Numbered from the stretch's first letter, positions 1 through 9,900 are shown. The stretch is 64,000 nucleotides of DNA from Anaerolineae bacterium (GCA_013178165.1 JABLXG010000004.1:62001-126000), one strand, 5' to 3'. Notes: generated by a model not told the origin, from the sequence alone. Program-made: numbers and translations.

Positions 1-3000
1 CTGGACGTGCCCTCCCGGTTGCAGGTAGTGGCCCAGGGTATCCAGAACGCCGGGTGGCGGCATGTGTCGATCACCCTGCGCGACGCCAACCTGGACCCGA
101 CCACGCTGATCGCCGTAGGCTATACCGAGGCGGAACTGGATGTGCTGCAGGCGAGCCTGGAAAGCGGTCGCCAGCTCCGTGCCTGGCTGGATGATCCCCT
201 GTTCTACGAGACCCGGGTCGGGGCTGCCTTCTACCTGCGTCATGACGCGCCGTGGGTGATTCAGAACCTGCGCGGCGGTCAGCTACCCGACCCCGCCGAG
301 GCTGTCCCCGCCGGACGCTGGCATCCCGCCGATCGGATTCTGTTGCCAATTTACGGGGCGGAGAACCGGCTGATCGGCCTGATCGGCATGGCTGACCCGA
401 CGGATGGCCGGGCGCCGACTGAGGACAGTCTGCGGCCGATTCAGTTATTTGCCAGCCAGGCTGCCAGCGCCATCGAACTGACCCGGCTGTACCAGGAGAC
501 CAGCCGCGCCGCCGAACAGGAAGCGCTGTTCAACCAGATGATGCAGGCTGTGACCGGCACGCTGGATGTTGAGCAGATCATTCAGGCAGTGGCTGAAGGG
601 TTGCAGCACTTCCTGCTTTTCACTCATATGAGCGTGGCCCTCTATAACGCCGCCGACGACCGGTTTGACCTGCTGGAGGCCAGCTTTGTCGCGGTGGATC
701 GCGTCGAGGTGCGGCCCGGCGGTTCCCTGCCGGCAGCCGGGACGGCGCTGGCTGCCGTGCGGGAGGCCAACCGCGGGCAGGTGCGCTTTGCTCCGGCCAG
801 CCTGGAGCCATCTCTGGAGCCGGATGTCCGTCAGTGGTGGGAAGGCGGAGAGCGTTCGACGATGCTGATCCCGATGCCGGCTGGCGGCGATGTGATCGGC
901 GTCCTGCATCTGGGTAGCGAGAGCCAGCGTGCTTTTGGTTTTGACGAAGCTACGCTGGCGCTGGTCCAGCGCATGACCAACCTGGCCTCGGTGACCATCG
1001 CCAACGCCCGACTTTACCAGCGGACGGTTGAACGCGAGCAATTCTCGGCGGCGCTTGTCCGGCTGGGCAACGAACTGAACGCCACCCTCGATCTTTCCAC
1101 CATCCTGGCCAGCATCTGCCAGGAGAGCCTGGCCATCCTGGAGGTGGACGGGGCGTATATCTGGCAGGCCGAGCGCGATGAACTGGTGGGTATTGCCGGG
1201 GTAGGGCCAGCCAGTGATCGCTTTGTAGGCCTGCGTATTCCCCAGACCGACGACCGGCTGCTGGCGTCGCGCGTCTTTGCCACGCGGGAGCCGCTGTCGG
1301 TCAACCGCTTTGCGGAGCAGGACGCGGTGCAAATTGCCCTGGCGGAAGCGGTCACGGCCAGGGCGGTGATGGGCGTGCCATTGCTGCGGGAGGGACACGC
1401 CCTGGGCGTGCTGGTTGTCGCCCGCACTGCCTCTGACCGGCCGTTTACCGCTGACAGCCTGGAACGGGCGGCAATCTTTGCCACGCAGGCTTCGATTGCC
1501 GTGCAGAACGCCCGCCTGTACCAGGACATGCGCGACCTGCAGGGCTATACCAGCGCGATCATTGAGTCCATCCAGCAGGGCATTGCCGTGCTGGATCGTG
1601 AGGGACGGATCACGCTGTTCAACTCCGCCATGCGCCGCGCCTACGGCTGGGGGCCAGAGGCGACGGGCCAGCTGCTTTCCGCTTACCGTCCGGAAGTAGC
1701 CGCTCTGTTGGCAGAGGATATGGGCGCTGTCCTGGCGGAGGGTGAGCCGCGCCTGGTGTACAACGCCCCGGCTCACACGGTCAGCGGGCAGGCGGTCATC
1801 CAGAACCTCTACCTGTACCCGCTGCAACAGGGATCGGAAGTTGCCGGGCTGGTGCTGCTCGTGGATGACGTCACCGAGCGCGCCCAGCTTGAAGCTGACC
1901 TGGAACGCCGGGCGGAGCAGCTGGCCGCCCTGACCGATATCTCCAGCCGGCTGACGGCCACGCTGGAGCCGGACGACGTGATCCAGCTGGTGCTGGAGCA
2001 GCTTGGCCGGGTGGTAGCCTACGACGGGGTGACGCTGTGGCTGCGGGAGGGGGATGCCCTGCGGATTGCCGCGATCCGCGGTTACGGCGACGGTGCCGGG
2101 GAGCAGATCGGCCAGACAACCGTCATCGCCGACAGCCCGCTGTTCCAGGAGATGGCTTCTCGCCAGCAGGCGCTCAACGTGCTGGACATGACCCGCGATC
2201 CGCGCTTCCCGCTAGAGATGCAGCGCGGGATGCGCAGCTGGCTGGGCGCACCGCTGGTCAGCAAGGGGGAGATGATCGGTCTGCTGGCCCTGGACAAAGC
2301 TGAGCCGGTCTACTACACGACCGCCGATGAGCAACTGATCCTGGCCTTTGCCAACCAGGCTACTGTCGCCCTGGAGAACGCCCGGCTCTTCGCTGAGGCG
2401 CGCCGCCGTACCCAGGAGTTGACGCAGCAAACCGCGCGCCTGAGCCTGCTCAACCGCGTCTCGACCAAGCTGGCCCAGTCGCTGGACATTGAAAACATCT
2501 TTGAGGTGGCCCTGCAGGAGAGCATGCAGGCGCTGGGGGCTACCTCAGCGCGGGCGTTGCTCTTTGATCTGGAGCTGCACATCGCCTCGGTGCTGATCGC
2601 CGTGCCGCGCGGCGACGCCCCACCAACCGAAGTCATCCCGCTGAGCGATCCGGCGCTGGCTCACCTCCGGCATACCTTCCAGCCGCTGGTGGTAGCCGAT
2701 GTACGGGAAGAGCCGTTGCTGGCGGCGATGCAGGCCCGACTGGTCGAGCGCGGCGTGACCGCCCTGATGCTCCTCCCACTGCAGGTCGGGCGCCAGGTGA
2801 TCGGCGCGCTGATGCTGGAGGCGGGTGAGCCACGCATTTTCACCCCGGAACAAATCGAACTGGCCGGGACAATCGCTGGTCAGGCCGCTATCGCCGTCCA
2901 GAACGCTAACCTGCTGGAGCAGTCGTTTGTCCGTACGCGGGAGCTGGAGACGCTGCTGGAAGCGTCCCAGATGATGTCCCTGACGCTGGAACTTGGCGAA

Positions 3001-5646
3001 GTGACTCGCAGCGTTGCCACGCAGGTCGCGTATGCGCTGGAAGCCGATCGCTGTGCGGTGATGCTGTGGGACGAGGTTGAGCAAGCGCTGGTGGTCTCCG
3101 CTGATGTTCGGCGTGATGGCGATGCACTCCTCCCGGGGGCGGCTGCGGTCTGGCCGCTGGAAAACTACCCGGCGCGCCGGCAGGCGCTGGAATCGCGGGT
3201 AGCGATTCTGATACGCCAGGGCGAGGCGGAACATCCCCATGAGCGTACTGATATGGCGGCGCAGGGCTGCGCCATCCGCGCGGTGGTGCCGCTGGTCGTA
3301 CGGGAAAATGCCATCGGCTTGATCCAGATCGACATCAACGATAAGTACCGTAGCTTTGGCCTGCGCGAGCAGCGTATCGCCCGGACGCTGGCCGGGCAGG
3401 CGGCCATCGCCATCGAGAATGCCCGCCTGAATAGCGAGACGGCAGCCCAGGTGCAGGAAGCCTTCCTGATCAACGATCTGAGCCGGGCGGTATCGGCGGC
3501 GGTGGATATGCGCGAACTGCTGCCGATCGTGCGCTCCCAGATCCCGGTATTGACCCGCGCCGGGTGGCTGTACCTGGCTATCTACGATCAGGAGCGCGAT
3601 GTCCTGAGCTTTCCGGTGGCGATCCGCGACGGTGTGGAGCACCCGCTGGAAGCCCGGCCACTGGGGAATGATGAGTTCTCCTGGATTGTGCGCAACAATC
3701 GCCCGTTGCTGCTGGTCGGCGACGACCTGGCGGAGGTACGCCGCAACCTGGAGATCGAAACCCTGTTGCCGGAAGCACGCAGTTTGCTGGGTGTGCCGCT
3801 GTCGGTTGGCCCTAGCGCGGTGGGTGTGCTGGTGGTGGCTGACGCGGAGCGTACGCGGGCCTTTGGGCTGAGCGAGCAGCGCGTCCTGACGACCGTCGCC
3901 AATCAGCTGGCTGTCGCCGTCCAGAATACTAATCTTTTCTCCGAACTGCGTCGCCTGACGCTTGACCTGGAGATGCGCGTCCACGAGCGGACGGAGGAGT
4001 TGCGCGCCGAGCGCGACCGGCTGAATGTGCTATACCGCATGACCGCCGAGCTTTCGGCCACGCTCGACCTGGATCGCGTGCTGAACCGGGCGCTGAGCCT
4101 GCTGGCTGGGGCTGTCGGCGCCGACCAGGGCCTGATTATGTTGATCGATCATGCCCAGTCCCGACTATACAAACGCGCCGAACTGGGCGCGGAGTTCGCC
4201 AGCGCCGGGATGGACGCCGGTCTGCGTTTGGATGAAGGGCTGGCCGGCTGGGTGATCCAGAACCGCGAGTCGGTGGTGATCGACGATGTACAGGGCGATC
4301 CGCGCTGGGTGGTCACCGCGCCGCACCACCGCGAGCCGCGCGGCACGCTGGCTGTGCTGCTGGAAACCAGCGACGATGTGCTCGGTGTGCTGCTGCTCTA
4401 CAGCGTCCGGCCAGGGGCTTTCAACCAGGATCATCTGCGCCTGGCCATCGCTGCCGGCAACCAGCTGGCCACGTCGATCAACAACGCCGAACTCTACCTG
4501 TTCATCCGCGAACAGGCGGAGCGGCTGGGTGATATGGTCCGCGAGCAACAGGTGGAGGCTTCCAAGAGTAATGCTGTCCTGGAAGGCGTGGCCGACGGCG
4601 TGATGTTTGCCAACGAGTTCGGCGAGATCACGCTGTTCAATAATGCGGCAGAGCGCGTGCTCAACCTGCGCCGCCAGGACGTGATCGGGCGCTCCATCCG
4701 CACCCTGACTGGCCTGTATGGCGGCGGCGGGCGGCGCTGGGCAGAGCGCATTGAAGCCTGGATGCGTGAACCGGGCGATATCCGCCCCGGCGAATACTTC
4801 TCCGAGACGCTGGAACTGGGCGAGCGGGTGGTCAACGTGACCCTGGCCCCGGTCAATCTCGGCGATCAATTCCTGGGGACGGTCTCGGTCTTCCGCGACA
4901 TCACCCGCGATGTCGAGGTTGACCGGATGAAGACCGAGTTCATCTCCAATGTGTCCCACGAATTGCGCACACCGCTGACGAGCATCAAGGGTTACGCCGA
5001 CCTGCTGGTCAAAGGGGCGGCAGGCCAGGTCAGCGATCTGCAGCTGAACTTCCTGACCACGATCAAGAACAACGCCGACCGCCTCAACCGGCTGGTAGAC
5101 GATCTGTTGAACATCTCGCGCATCGATTCCGGGCGTGTGGCGCTGGAACTCCGCCCGGTGCAGCTTGGTTTGCTGGCGCGGGAGGTCTTCAATAACCTGC
5201 GCGGTCGCTGCGTCAGCGAGGGCAAGGCTATGACGCTGGTCGATGACATCCCGGATGACCTCCCGATCACCTATGCTGACCCGGACAAGCTGACGCAAAT
5301 CCTCACCAACCTGACCGACAACGCCTATCGGTACACTCCTGAAGGTGGTAAGATCACCCTGTCGATCCGCCTGGAGGATAGCCGGTTCCTGATCGCGGTG
5401 CAGGATACCGGGATCGGCATCCCGGAAGAAGTCCAGGCGCGTGTGTTTGAGCGCTTCTTCCGCTACAGCGAACACCCGCTGGTGATCGAGACGCCGGGCA
5501 CCGGTCTGGGGCTGGCGTTGACGCGCGAACTGGTGGAGATGCATCACGGTACCATCTGGCTGGAAAGCGCGGTCGGTCAGGGGTCGACCTTCTTTGTCTC
5601 GTTGCCGCTGGTGGAAGCGCCCCCGGCGGATGAGGCCGGGTTATGA
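1..5646 (+). CDS. Giant multi-GAF/PAS sensor histidine kinase (5' end cut by window edge)
   Basis: The frame is open to the left edge, so the first in-frame GTG (position 7) need not be the start. The visible part is about 1,880 residues. It holds about eight GAF-like sensor modules of roughly 160 residues each, most ending in a helix of the type 'A-x-x-A-I-x-N-A-R/N-L'. A PAS-like module lies near residues 515-625, a coiled coil near 1318-1345, and a second PAS-like module near 1525-1635. The kinase core has an H-box SHELRTP with the phospho-acceptor at about His1651, an N-box near 1770 (DNAYRYTPEGG), DTGIGIP and GTGLGLAL. There is no transmembrane segment, so a cytoplasmic sensor is likely. 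The next gene encodes a receiver domain 51 bases away and is probably its partner. The ligands are unknown; GAF modules bind small molecules, tetrapyrroles or cyclic nucleotides in other proteins. Confidence 0.93.
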   Translation: MDVPSRLQVVAQGIQNAGWRHVSITLRDANLDPTTLIAVGYTEAELDVLQASLESGRQLRAWLDDPLFYETRVGAAFYLRHDAPWVIQNLRGGQLPDPAEAVPAGRWHPADRILLPIYGAENRLIGLIGMADPTDGRAPTEDSLRPIQLFASQAASAIELTRLYQETSRAAEQEALFNQMMQAVTGTLDVEQIIQAVAEGLQHFLLFTHMSVALYNAADDRFDLLEASFVAVDRVEVRPGGSLPAAGTALAAVREANRGQVRFAPASLEPSLEPDVRQWWEGGERSTMLIPMPAGGDVIGVLHLGSESQRAFGFDEATLALVQRMTNLASVTIANARLYQRTVEREQFSAALVRLGNELNATLDLSTILASICQESLAILEVDGAYIWQAERDELVGIAGVGPASDRFVGLRIPQTDDRLLASRVFATREPLSVNRFAEQDAVQIALAEAVTARAVMGVPLLREGHALGVLVVARTASDRPFTADSLERAAIFATQASIAVQNARLYQDMRDLQGYTSAIIESIQQGIAVLDREGRITLFNSAMRRAYGWGPEATGQLLSAYRPEVAALLAEDMGAVLAEGEPRLVYNAPAHTVSGQAVIQNLYLYPLQQGSEVAGLVLLVDDVTERAQLEADLERRAEQLAALTDISSRLTATLEPDDVIQLVLEQLGRVVAYDGVTLWLREGDALRIAAIRGYGDGAGEQIGQTTVIADSPLFQEMASRQQALNVLDMTRDPRFPLEMQRGMRSWLGAPLVSKGEMIGLLALDKAEPVYYTTADEQLILAFANQATVALENARLFAEARRRTQELTQQTARLSLLNRVSTKLAQSLDIENIFEVALQESMQALGATSARALLFDLELHIASVLIAVPRGDAPPTEVIPLSDPALAHLRHTFQPLVVADVREEPLLAAMQARLVERGVTALMLLPLQVGRQVIGALMLEAGEPRIFTPEQIELAGTIAGQAAIAVQNANLLEQSFVRTRELETLLEASQMMSLTLELGEVTRSVATQVAYALEADRCAVMLWDEVEQALVVSADVRRDGDALLPGAAAVWPLENYPARRQALESRVAILIRQGEAEHPHERTDMAAQGCAIRAVVPLVVRENAIGLIQIDINDKYRSFGLREQRIARTLAGQAAIAIENARLNSETAAQVQEAFLINDLSRAVSAAVDMRELLPIVRSQIPVLTRAGWLYLAIYDQERDVLSFPVAIRDGVEHPLEARPLGNDEFSWIVRNNRPLLLVGDDLAEVRRNLEIETLLPEARSLLGVPLSVGPSAVGVLVVADAERTRAFGLSEQRVLTTVANQLAVAVQNTNLFSELRRLTLDLEMRVHERTEELRAERDRLNVLYRMTAELSATLDLDRVLNRALSLLAGAVGADQGLIMLIDHAQSRLYKRAELGAEFASAGMDAGLRLDEGLAGWVIQNRESVVIDDVQGDPRWVVTAPHHREPRGTLAVLLETSDDVLGVLLLYSVRPGAFNQDHLRLAIAAGNQLATSINNAELYLFIREQAERLGDMVREQQVEASKSNAVLEGVADGVMFANEFGEITLFNNAAERVLNLRRQDVIGRSIRTLTGLYGGGGRRWAERIEAWMREPGDIRPGEYFSETLELGERVVNVTLAPVNLGDQFLGTVSVFRDITRDVEVDRMKTEFISNVSHELRTPLTSIKGYADLLVKGAAGQVSDLQLNFLTTIKNNADRLNRLVDDLLNISRIDSGRVALELRPVQLGLLAREVFNNLRGRCVSEGKAMTLVDDIPDDLPITYADPDKLTQILTNLTDNAYRYTPEGGKITLSIRLEDSRFLIAVQDTGIGIPEEVQARVFERFFRYSEHPLVIETPGTGLGLALTRELVEMHHGTIWLESAVGQGSTFFVSLPLVEAPPADEAGL

Positions 5647-5697
5647 GCGTTCTGCTGAGGGTCGTCCCCGCCCCGGCGGGAACGGTATGGAGTGCGT

Positions 5698-6267
5698 ATG
5701 GCCAGGATTCTGATTGCTGAAGACGAGCGCGACATTCGTGATCTGGTGGACTTTACGCTCAAATTTGCCGGGTATGAGGTGTACACCGCCGCCAATGGCC
5801 TTGAGGCGCTTGAGCTGGCCCCGCAGGTCATGCCTGACCTGATCCTGCTGGACGTGCGGATGCCGCACATGACCGGATACGAGGCCTGCCGCGCCCTCAA
5901 GCAACTGGAGACTGTCAAAGATATCCCCGTAGTGTTCCTTTCCGCTAAAGGGCAGGACATTGAAATGCAGGTCGGGCTGGAGGCCGGGGCGGTAGACTAC
6001 ATCCTCAAGCCCTTTGCCCCGGACGACCTGGCGCGGCGGGTGGCGGAAATCCTGCAGGCGTACCCCTGCATCGCGCCTGATGCGGCTGGCGCCGAACTGA
6101 CCGGCCCGGTCGCTGCAGGTCCGGAAGCCAGCGCTGGCCAGCCAGCAACGACGGTGGCTGGCCCGGATACAGCAGGCCAGACCACGCCGCCAGCGGCGGA
6201 AACTGGCCCGGAGTCCATGCCGGGGGATAAGCCAACGGGCCTGACGGCGACAGACGAGACCGGGTGA
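5698..6267 (+). CDS. Single-domain response regulator with low-complexity tail
   Basis: A CheY-like receiver domain fills residues 1-120: acidic pocket Glu8-Asp9, phospho-acceptor Asp52 in LLDVRMPHMTG, and a conserved Lys in 'ILKPFAPDDL'. I chose the ATG at 5698 over the in-frame GTG at 5692 because a GGAG lies six bases upstream of the ATG. After the receiver there is no DNA-binding or enzymatic output domain, only about 70 residues rich in Ala, Gly, Pro and Thr that look disordered. The gene follows the multi-GAF kinase closely, so it probably receives phosphate from it and acts by protein-protein contact. Confidence 0.92.
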   Translation: MARILIAEDERDIRDLVDFTLKFAGYEVYTAANGLEALELAPQVMPDLILLDVRMPHMTGYEACRALKQLETVKDIPVVFLSAKGQDIEMQVGLEAGAVDYILKPFAPDDLARRVAEILQAYPCIAPDAAGAELTGPVAAGPEASAGQPATTVAGPDTAGQTTPPAAETGPESMPGDKPTGLTATDETG

Positions 6268-6276
6268 AAGGCGAGC

Positions 6277-7314
6277 ATGAGCGCCATAACCATTGACAAC
6301 GATCTGGTGCACTATGAGGTGCTGGGTCGGGGCCGCCCGGTGGTTTTTGTGCACGGCTGGCTGAGTTCGTGGCGGTACTGGCTGCCGTCCATGCAGCACC
6401 TGTCCATGAAGTACCGGACGTATGCGCTGGATCTGTGGGGGTACGGTGATTCCAGCAAGGACACCGAAAAGCTATCGCTGGAAGCGCAGGTAGACCTGCT
6501 AAGCCAGTTCATGGATCGGCTAGGCATCCCCAAAGCGGCTTTCATTGGTCATTCACTGGGCGCGGCAGTGATGGTCCGCTATGCGCTGCTCCACCCGGAA
6601 CGTGTGGCGCGGCTGTTGCTGATCAGCCCGCCAGTTTTTGAGCAAGGCCCTCAGCCTGTGGAGACCTCCGATGTGCCGCCAGCCCGTCTGGCCAGTCGTC
6701 CGCCTTCGCCACCAACGCCGACAGCGCGGCGCCTGCCGCCCGTGGATAGTCTGACCCGCCCGCTGGCTGCGGCGCCCGGACGGCTGCCTGAGTTTCGCCC
6801 GCCGACGACACTCAGCCGCGTTACGGTGCAGAATCCGCCGCCGCGTGACCCTGTGCCGCCGGTGCGCCCGGACCCGGCGGCTAACCCCTTGCGTGGACTG
6901 TTGTTGGACGTAACGCCGACCGAACTGCTGGCCCAGCATCTGGAACGGGAGACGCCGGAGTATGACCGGCACATGGTCGAAGCGTCCAAGACCGCCCAGG
7001 CGGCGCTGGCCGCCAGCGTGGCGTCCTTTGACCGGATCAACCTGGCTCTGGAGATCCACTACCTGGTGGAAACGCCGACGCTGATCCTGCACGGCCAGGA
7101 TGATCGCTTCCTGCCACCTCCCGGCGATCGGGTGGTGCAGTTACTGGGTGGCAACCGGCCCACTCTGCGCTGTGAGATCGTGCCCTCGACCGGGCACTTC
7201 CCCATGCTCAGCGACCCTACGAATTTCCAGCGCCTGATCATGGACTTTCTGGAAGCGACAGACCTCACCAGTCTGGTGCTGCACAAGGAGCGCTGGGTGC
7301 GCCGGGTACGCTAG
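6277..7314 (+). CDS. Alpha/beta-hydrolase fold protein with proline-rich cap insertion
   Basis: This 345-residue protein has the alpha/beta-hydrolase core: oxyanion-loop HGW at 26-28, nucleophile elbow GHSLG with Ser93, an acid in 'LHGQDDRFLPP', and a C-terminal His in 'STGHFPML'. The triad therefore looks complete. Between about residues 125 and 210, where a helical cap normally sits, there is a run rich in Pro, Arg and Thr that looks disordered. It starts nine bases after the response regulator and is probably co-transcribed with the two-component genes. The substrate cannot be told; esterase, epoxide hydrolase or haloperoxidase-like activity are all possible. Confidence 0.85.
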   Translation: MSAITIDNDLVHYEVLGRGRPVVFVHGWLSSWRYWLPSMQHLSMKYRTYALDLWGYGDSSKDTEKLSLEAQVDLLSQFMDRLGIPKAAFIGHSLGAAVMVRYALLHPERVARLLLISPPVFEQGPQPVETSDVPPARLASRPPSPPTPTARRLPPVDSLTRPLAAAPGRLPEFRPPTTLSRVTVQNPPPRDPVPPVRPDPAANPLRGLLLDVTPTELLAQHLERETPEYDRHMVEASKTAQAALAASVASFDRINLALEIHYLVETPTLILHGQDDRFLPPPGDRVVQLLGGNRPTLRCEIVPSTGHFPMLSDPTNFQRLIMDFLEATDLTSLVLHKERWVRRVR

Positions 7315-7338
7315 GCCAACAGCCATCCCGGTTGCTCC

Positions 7339-7365
7339 CGCGCCGCCCCCTGACCGGGCGGCGCG
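7339..7365 (+). terminator. GC-rich hairpin after the hydrolase gene
   Basis: A 10-bp stem (7339-7348 with 7356-7365) closes a seven-base loop 25 bases after the hydrolase stop codon. The downstream tract is only moderately T-rich, so this is either a weak intrinsic terminator or an mRNA-end structure. Confidence 0.45.
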
Positions 7366-7399
7366 TCGTGTTTGCTGGCCGCTTGCACAAGGAGATGCT

Positions 7400-8050
7400 A
7401 TGCAGGCGTTGATCTTCGCCAATGGTGATCTCAATCCTGGCCCGCTCGTAGACCGCGCCCTGCAGGGTGCAGGCGACGCGCTGGCCATTGCTGCGGATGG
7501 TGGAGCGCGGCATATGCTGGCCCTGGGCCTGGCCCCGCGGGTGGTGATCGGTGACATGGATTCGTTGAGCGAGGCCGAGCTGGCGCACTGCGCGGCGCTG
7601 GGCGCGACCATCCTGCGCTATCCGCCCGCCAAAGATGAGACCGATCTTGAGCTGGCGCTGCTATATGCCGCCGGGCGTGGCGCTGAGACGGTGTGCGTGA
7701 TCGGCGCGATGGGCGGGCGGCTGGATCAGACGCTTGCCAACGTCCTGCTGCTGACCCTGCCTCCTCTGCGCGGGCGGGATGTGCGGCTGGTAGCCGGGCG
7801 GCAAGCCGCCTGGTTGCTCTGGCCCGGCGAGCACCATCTGGATGGCCAGGTCGGGGACACGCTGTCGCTCATCCCGCTGGGCGGGGAGGCGACAGGGGTG
7901 GTCACGAATGGGCTGGCCTATCCGCTGCGGGACGAAACGCTGCTCTTTGGCCCGGCACGGGGCATCAGCAACATCTTCAGCGCGGACGCCGCCACTGTGC
8001 GCTTCAGCGCCGGGATGCTGCTGGTTGTCCACACGCTGGGCCGGGCGTAA
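7400..8050 (+). CDS. thiN: Thiamine pyrophosphokinase
   Basis: The protein transfers pyrophosphate from ATP to thiamine to make thiamine diphosphate. Its 216 residues match the usual family size. The N-terminal half has the catalytic signatures AADGGA, 'VIGDMDSL' and 'PPAKDETDLELAL', and the C-terminal half has the 'IGAMGGRLDQTLANVLLL' helix followed by the beta-rich substrate domain. AAGGAG lies five bases before the ATG. No thiamine biosynthesis genes are nearby, so it may serve salvage. Confidence 0.93.
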   Translation: MQALIFANGDLNPGPLVDRALQGAGDALAIAADGGARHMLALGLAPRVVIGDMDSLSEAELAHCAALGATILRYPPAKDETDLELALLYAAGRGAETVCVIGAMGGRLDQTLANVLLLTLPPLRGRDVRLVAGRQAAWLLWPGEHHLDGQVGDTLSLIPLGGEATGVVTNGLAYPLRDETLLFGPARGISNIFSADAATVRFSAGMLLVVHTLGRA

Positions 8051-8132
8051 CTTCCACCCGTTCGGGGGGTATACCTGATCAGGGAGGTGGATCGCGGCCA
8101 CCGGCTGGCGATCCTTGATGAAGGAGACCTGG

Positions 8133-9029
8133 ATGCAGATTGTGACCGATCGCGGGATGGATCTTTCCGCTGAGCAGTGGGCTGGCCTGGACAACGTACA
8201 TCTGGTGCCGCTACTGCTGACCCTGGATGGCAAGACTTACCGCAGCGGCGTGGACATCCAGCCGGACGAATTCTACCGCTTGCTAGCCCAGACCGAGAGC
8301 TACCCCACCACGTCCCAGCCTTCCGCCGGTGATTTTGCTGAACTCTACCGCACGCTGGCCAGAGATGACCCGGAGATTCTGTCGGTGCATATCTCCTCTG
8401 GCCTGAGCGGCACGCTCAACGCGGCCCGCCAGGGCGCGCAGATGGTCCCGGAGGCCCGCGTAACCTTCGTCGACTCGTTGACTCTCTCCGGCCCGCAGGG
8501 CTGGCAGGTGGAGGCTGCGGCGCGGGCGGCCAGGGCCGGCTGGGATAAGGATCGCATCGTTGACCTGCTGGCCGTGATCGCTGCAGCGACTGAGACGATC
8601 TTCACGCTGGACGAGCTGCGCTATCTGGTTCACGGCGGGCGGATCAGCCATATGAAGGGATTGCTGGCTTCGCTGCTGCAGATCAGGCCGGTCATCGGGG
8701 TGTCCAAGGATGAGGGCGTTTACTACCAGCGGGGACAGGCCCGTACCTTCAAGCGGGCGCTGCGGACGCTGGTTGATGTGCTGGCCCACCAGTTCGGCGA
8801 AGGCGCCCACCTGCGCGTGCAGGTGATGCACGCGCAGAATCCAACGGGTGCGGAAGAGCTACGGAGTCTGCTGGCGGCACGCTTTGACTGCCACTTCCTG
8901 CCTGTGGCGACCATTGCGCCGGTGCTGGGTGCGCATACCGGCCCAACCCTGGTTGGTGTGGGCTGCGCGCCGGAGGCGATCTTCACTGGGTTGCCCTGGG
9001 AAGCCGGGCGCCAGACTCAATCAGCATAG
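8133..9029 (+). CDS. DegV family fatty-acid-binding protein
   Basis: DegV proteins bind fatty acids, and FakB members present them to the kinase FakA. The sequence starts with the family hallmark 'IVTDRGMDLS', continues with 'TSQPSAGDFAELY', and has the lipid-contacting 'VHISSGLSGT' and 'LDELRYLVHGGRIS' motifs. The ATG at 8133 is preferred over in-frame TTG/ATG at 8115/8118 because AAGGAG (8121-8126) lies six bases upstream of it. That gives 298 residues, a normal length. No FakA-like kinase gene is in the window. It ends 25 bases from a convergent membrane-protein gene. Confidence 0.9.
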   Translation: MQIVTDRGMDLSAEQWAGLDNVHLVPLLLTLDGKTYRSGVDIQPDEFYRLLAQTESYPTTSQPSAGDFAELYRTLARDDPEILSVHISSGLSGTLNAARQGAQMVPEARVTFVDSLTLSGPQGWQVEAAARAARAGWDKDRIVDLLAVIAAATETIFTLDELRYLVHGGRISHMKGLLASLLQIRPVIGVSKDEGVYYQRGQARTFKRALRTLVDVLAHQFGEGAHLRVQVMHAQNPTGAEELRSLLAARFDCHFLPVATIAPVLGAHTGPTLVGVGCAPEAIFTGLPWEAGRQTQSA

Positions 9030-9054
9030 CGCGTGCCGCCCAGTGCTGTTGGAG

Positions 9055-9900
9055 TCACCCAAACTGGCTGAAGTCAAACCCGGCCCAGGTGCCGGTGAGC
9101 TGGTGGCGTAGCAGGTCGATGCCGCCGATCAGCAGGAAGGTCAGCGCCAGCCCGGCCAGCAGCGGCACGATCAGGTCGGCGGCGCGGTGGGCGGTGTTCT
9201 CCCGGCGTGTCAGGCTGACGAACAGGACGGCAAAGACCATTGTCAGGATCAGCACGGGACCGAGGGCGCTCAGATAGCCGAAGACGATCAGCGCCGGGGC
9301 GCTGCCCAGCAGTACCAGCGTGTCAGCCAGGCCAATCACGATCAGCAGCGCAGCCAGTTCACGCAGTCCGCGCAGGGGCGGTTGCGCCGCCGGGCGCGCC
9401 CAGATCGTAACGCTGAAGACTGGCAGGAGCAGGGTGATCATGGCAACGCCGGTCAGGGAGCCGGTGATCAGGCGCAGCCAGTTCTGCGGCTCGTACGGGC
9501 CTTCATAGCCGGGGAACAGGTGCAGGTAGCTGTTGAGGCCGTCCAGACCCATGATCACCACGAAGATCGCCAGTACGATCAGCACGCGGCGCGGGGCAAA
9601 GTGCGCAGCTTTGCCGCGCCGTCCGGCGACCAACACCAGGAAGCCGATCATCACGCCCATGTACATCCCGGTGCAGCGGACACATAGCGGGAGTTGCACG
9701 CCGTCCACGTGGAAGGAGCGATCGGCGATGCGGTGGCAGAAGGCGTAGCCGATGGCATCGGCTTTCCCGGCCAGGCCGGGGGGCGTACCCAGCCACCACA
9801 GGGCCATGATCAGCCCGGCCAGCGCCGTGATCAGGGCGGCGGTCGCCCGGCGACGGGGATGGGCCGGGGCAGGCGAGTCTGCGGCTGGCGGCTGGATCAT
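9055..9900 (-). CDS. DUF2085 multi-pass membrane protein
   Basis: This 281-residue protein has about seven hydrophobic segments. The core 'CHRIADRSFHVDG' followed by 'LPLCVRCTGMYMG' is the signature of the DUF2085 family, with paired Cys and His residues that could bind metal or form disulphides near the membrane. The N-terminus carries a short Pro/Arg-rich cytoplasmic lead before the first helix. Function is unknown in the family. The gene stands alone on the minus strand between a DegV gene and an epimerase gene. Confidence 0.85.
   Translation of the reverse strand: MIQPPAADSPAPAHPRRRATAALITALAGLIMALWWLGTPPGLAGKADAIGYAFCHRIADRSFHVDGVQLPLCVRCTGMYMGVMIGFLVLVAGRRGKAAHFAPRRVLIVLAIFVVIMGLDGLNSYLHLFPGYEGPYEPQNWLRLITGSLTGVAMITLLLPVFSVTIWARPAAQPPLRGLRELAALLIVIGLADTLVLLGSAPALIVFGYLSALGPVLILTMVFAVLFVSLTRRENTAHRAADLIVPLLAGLALTFLLIGGIDLLRHQLTGTWAGFDFSQFG

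Noticed and set aside
445-1827. Long minus-strand open frame opposite the kinase
   Set aside because: High GC gives long shadow frames. The plus strand has clear GAF and PAS motifs, while this one has no family signal.
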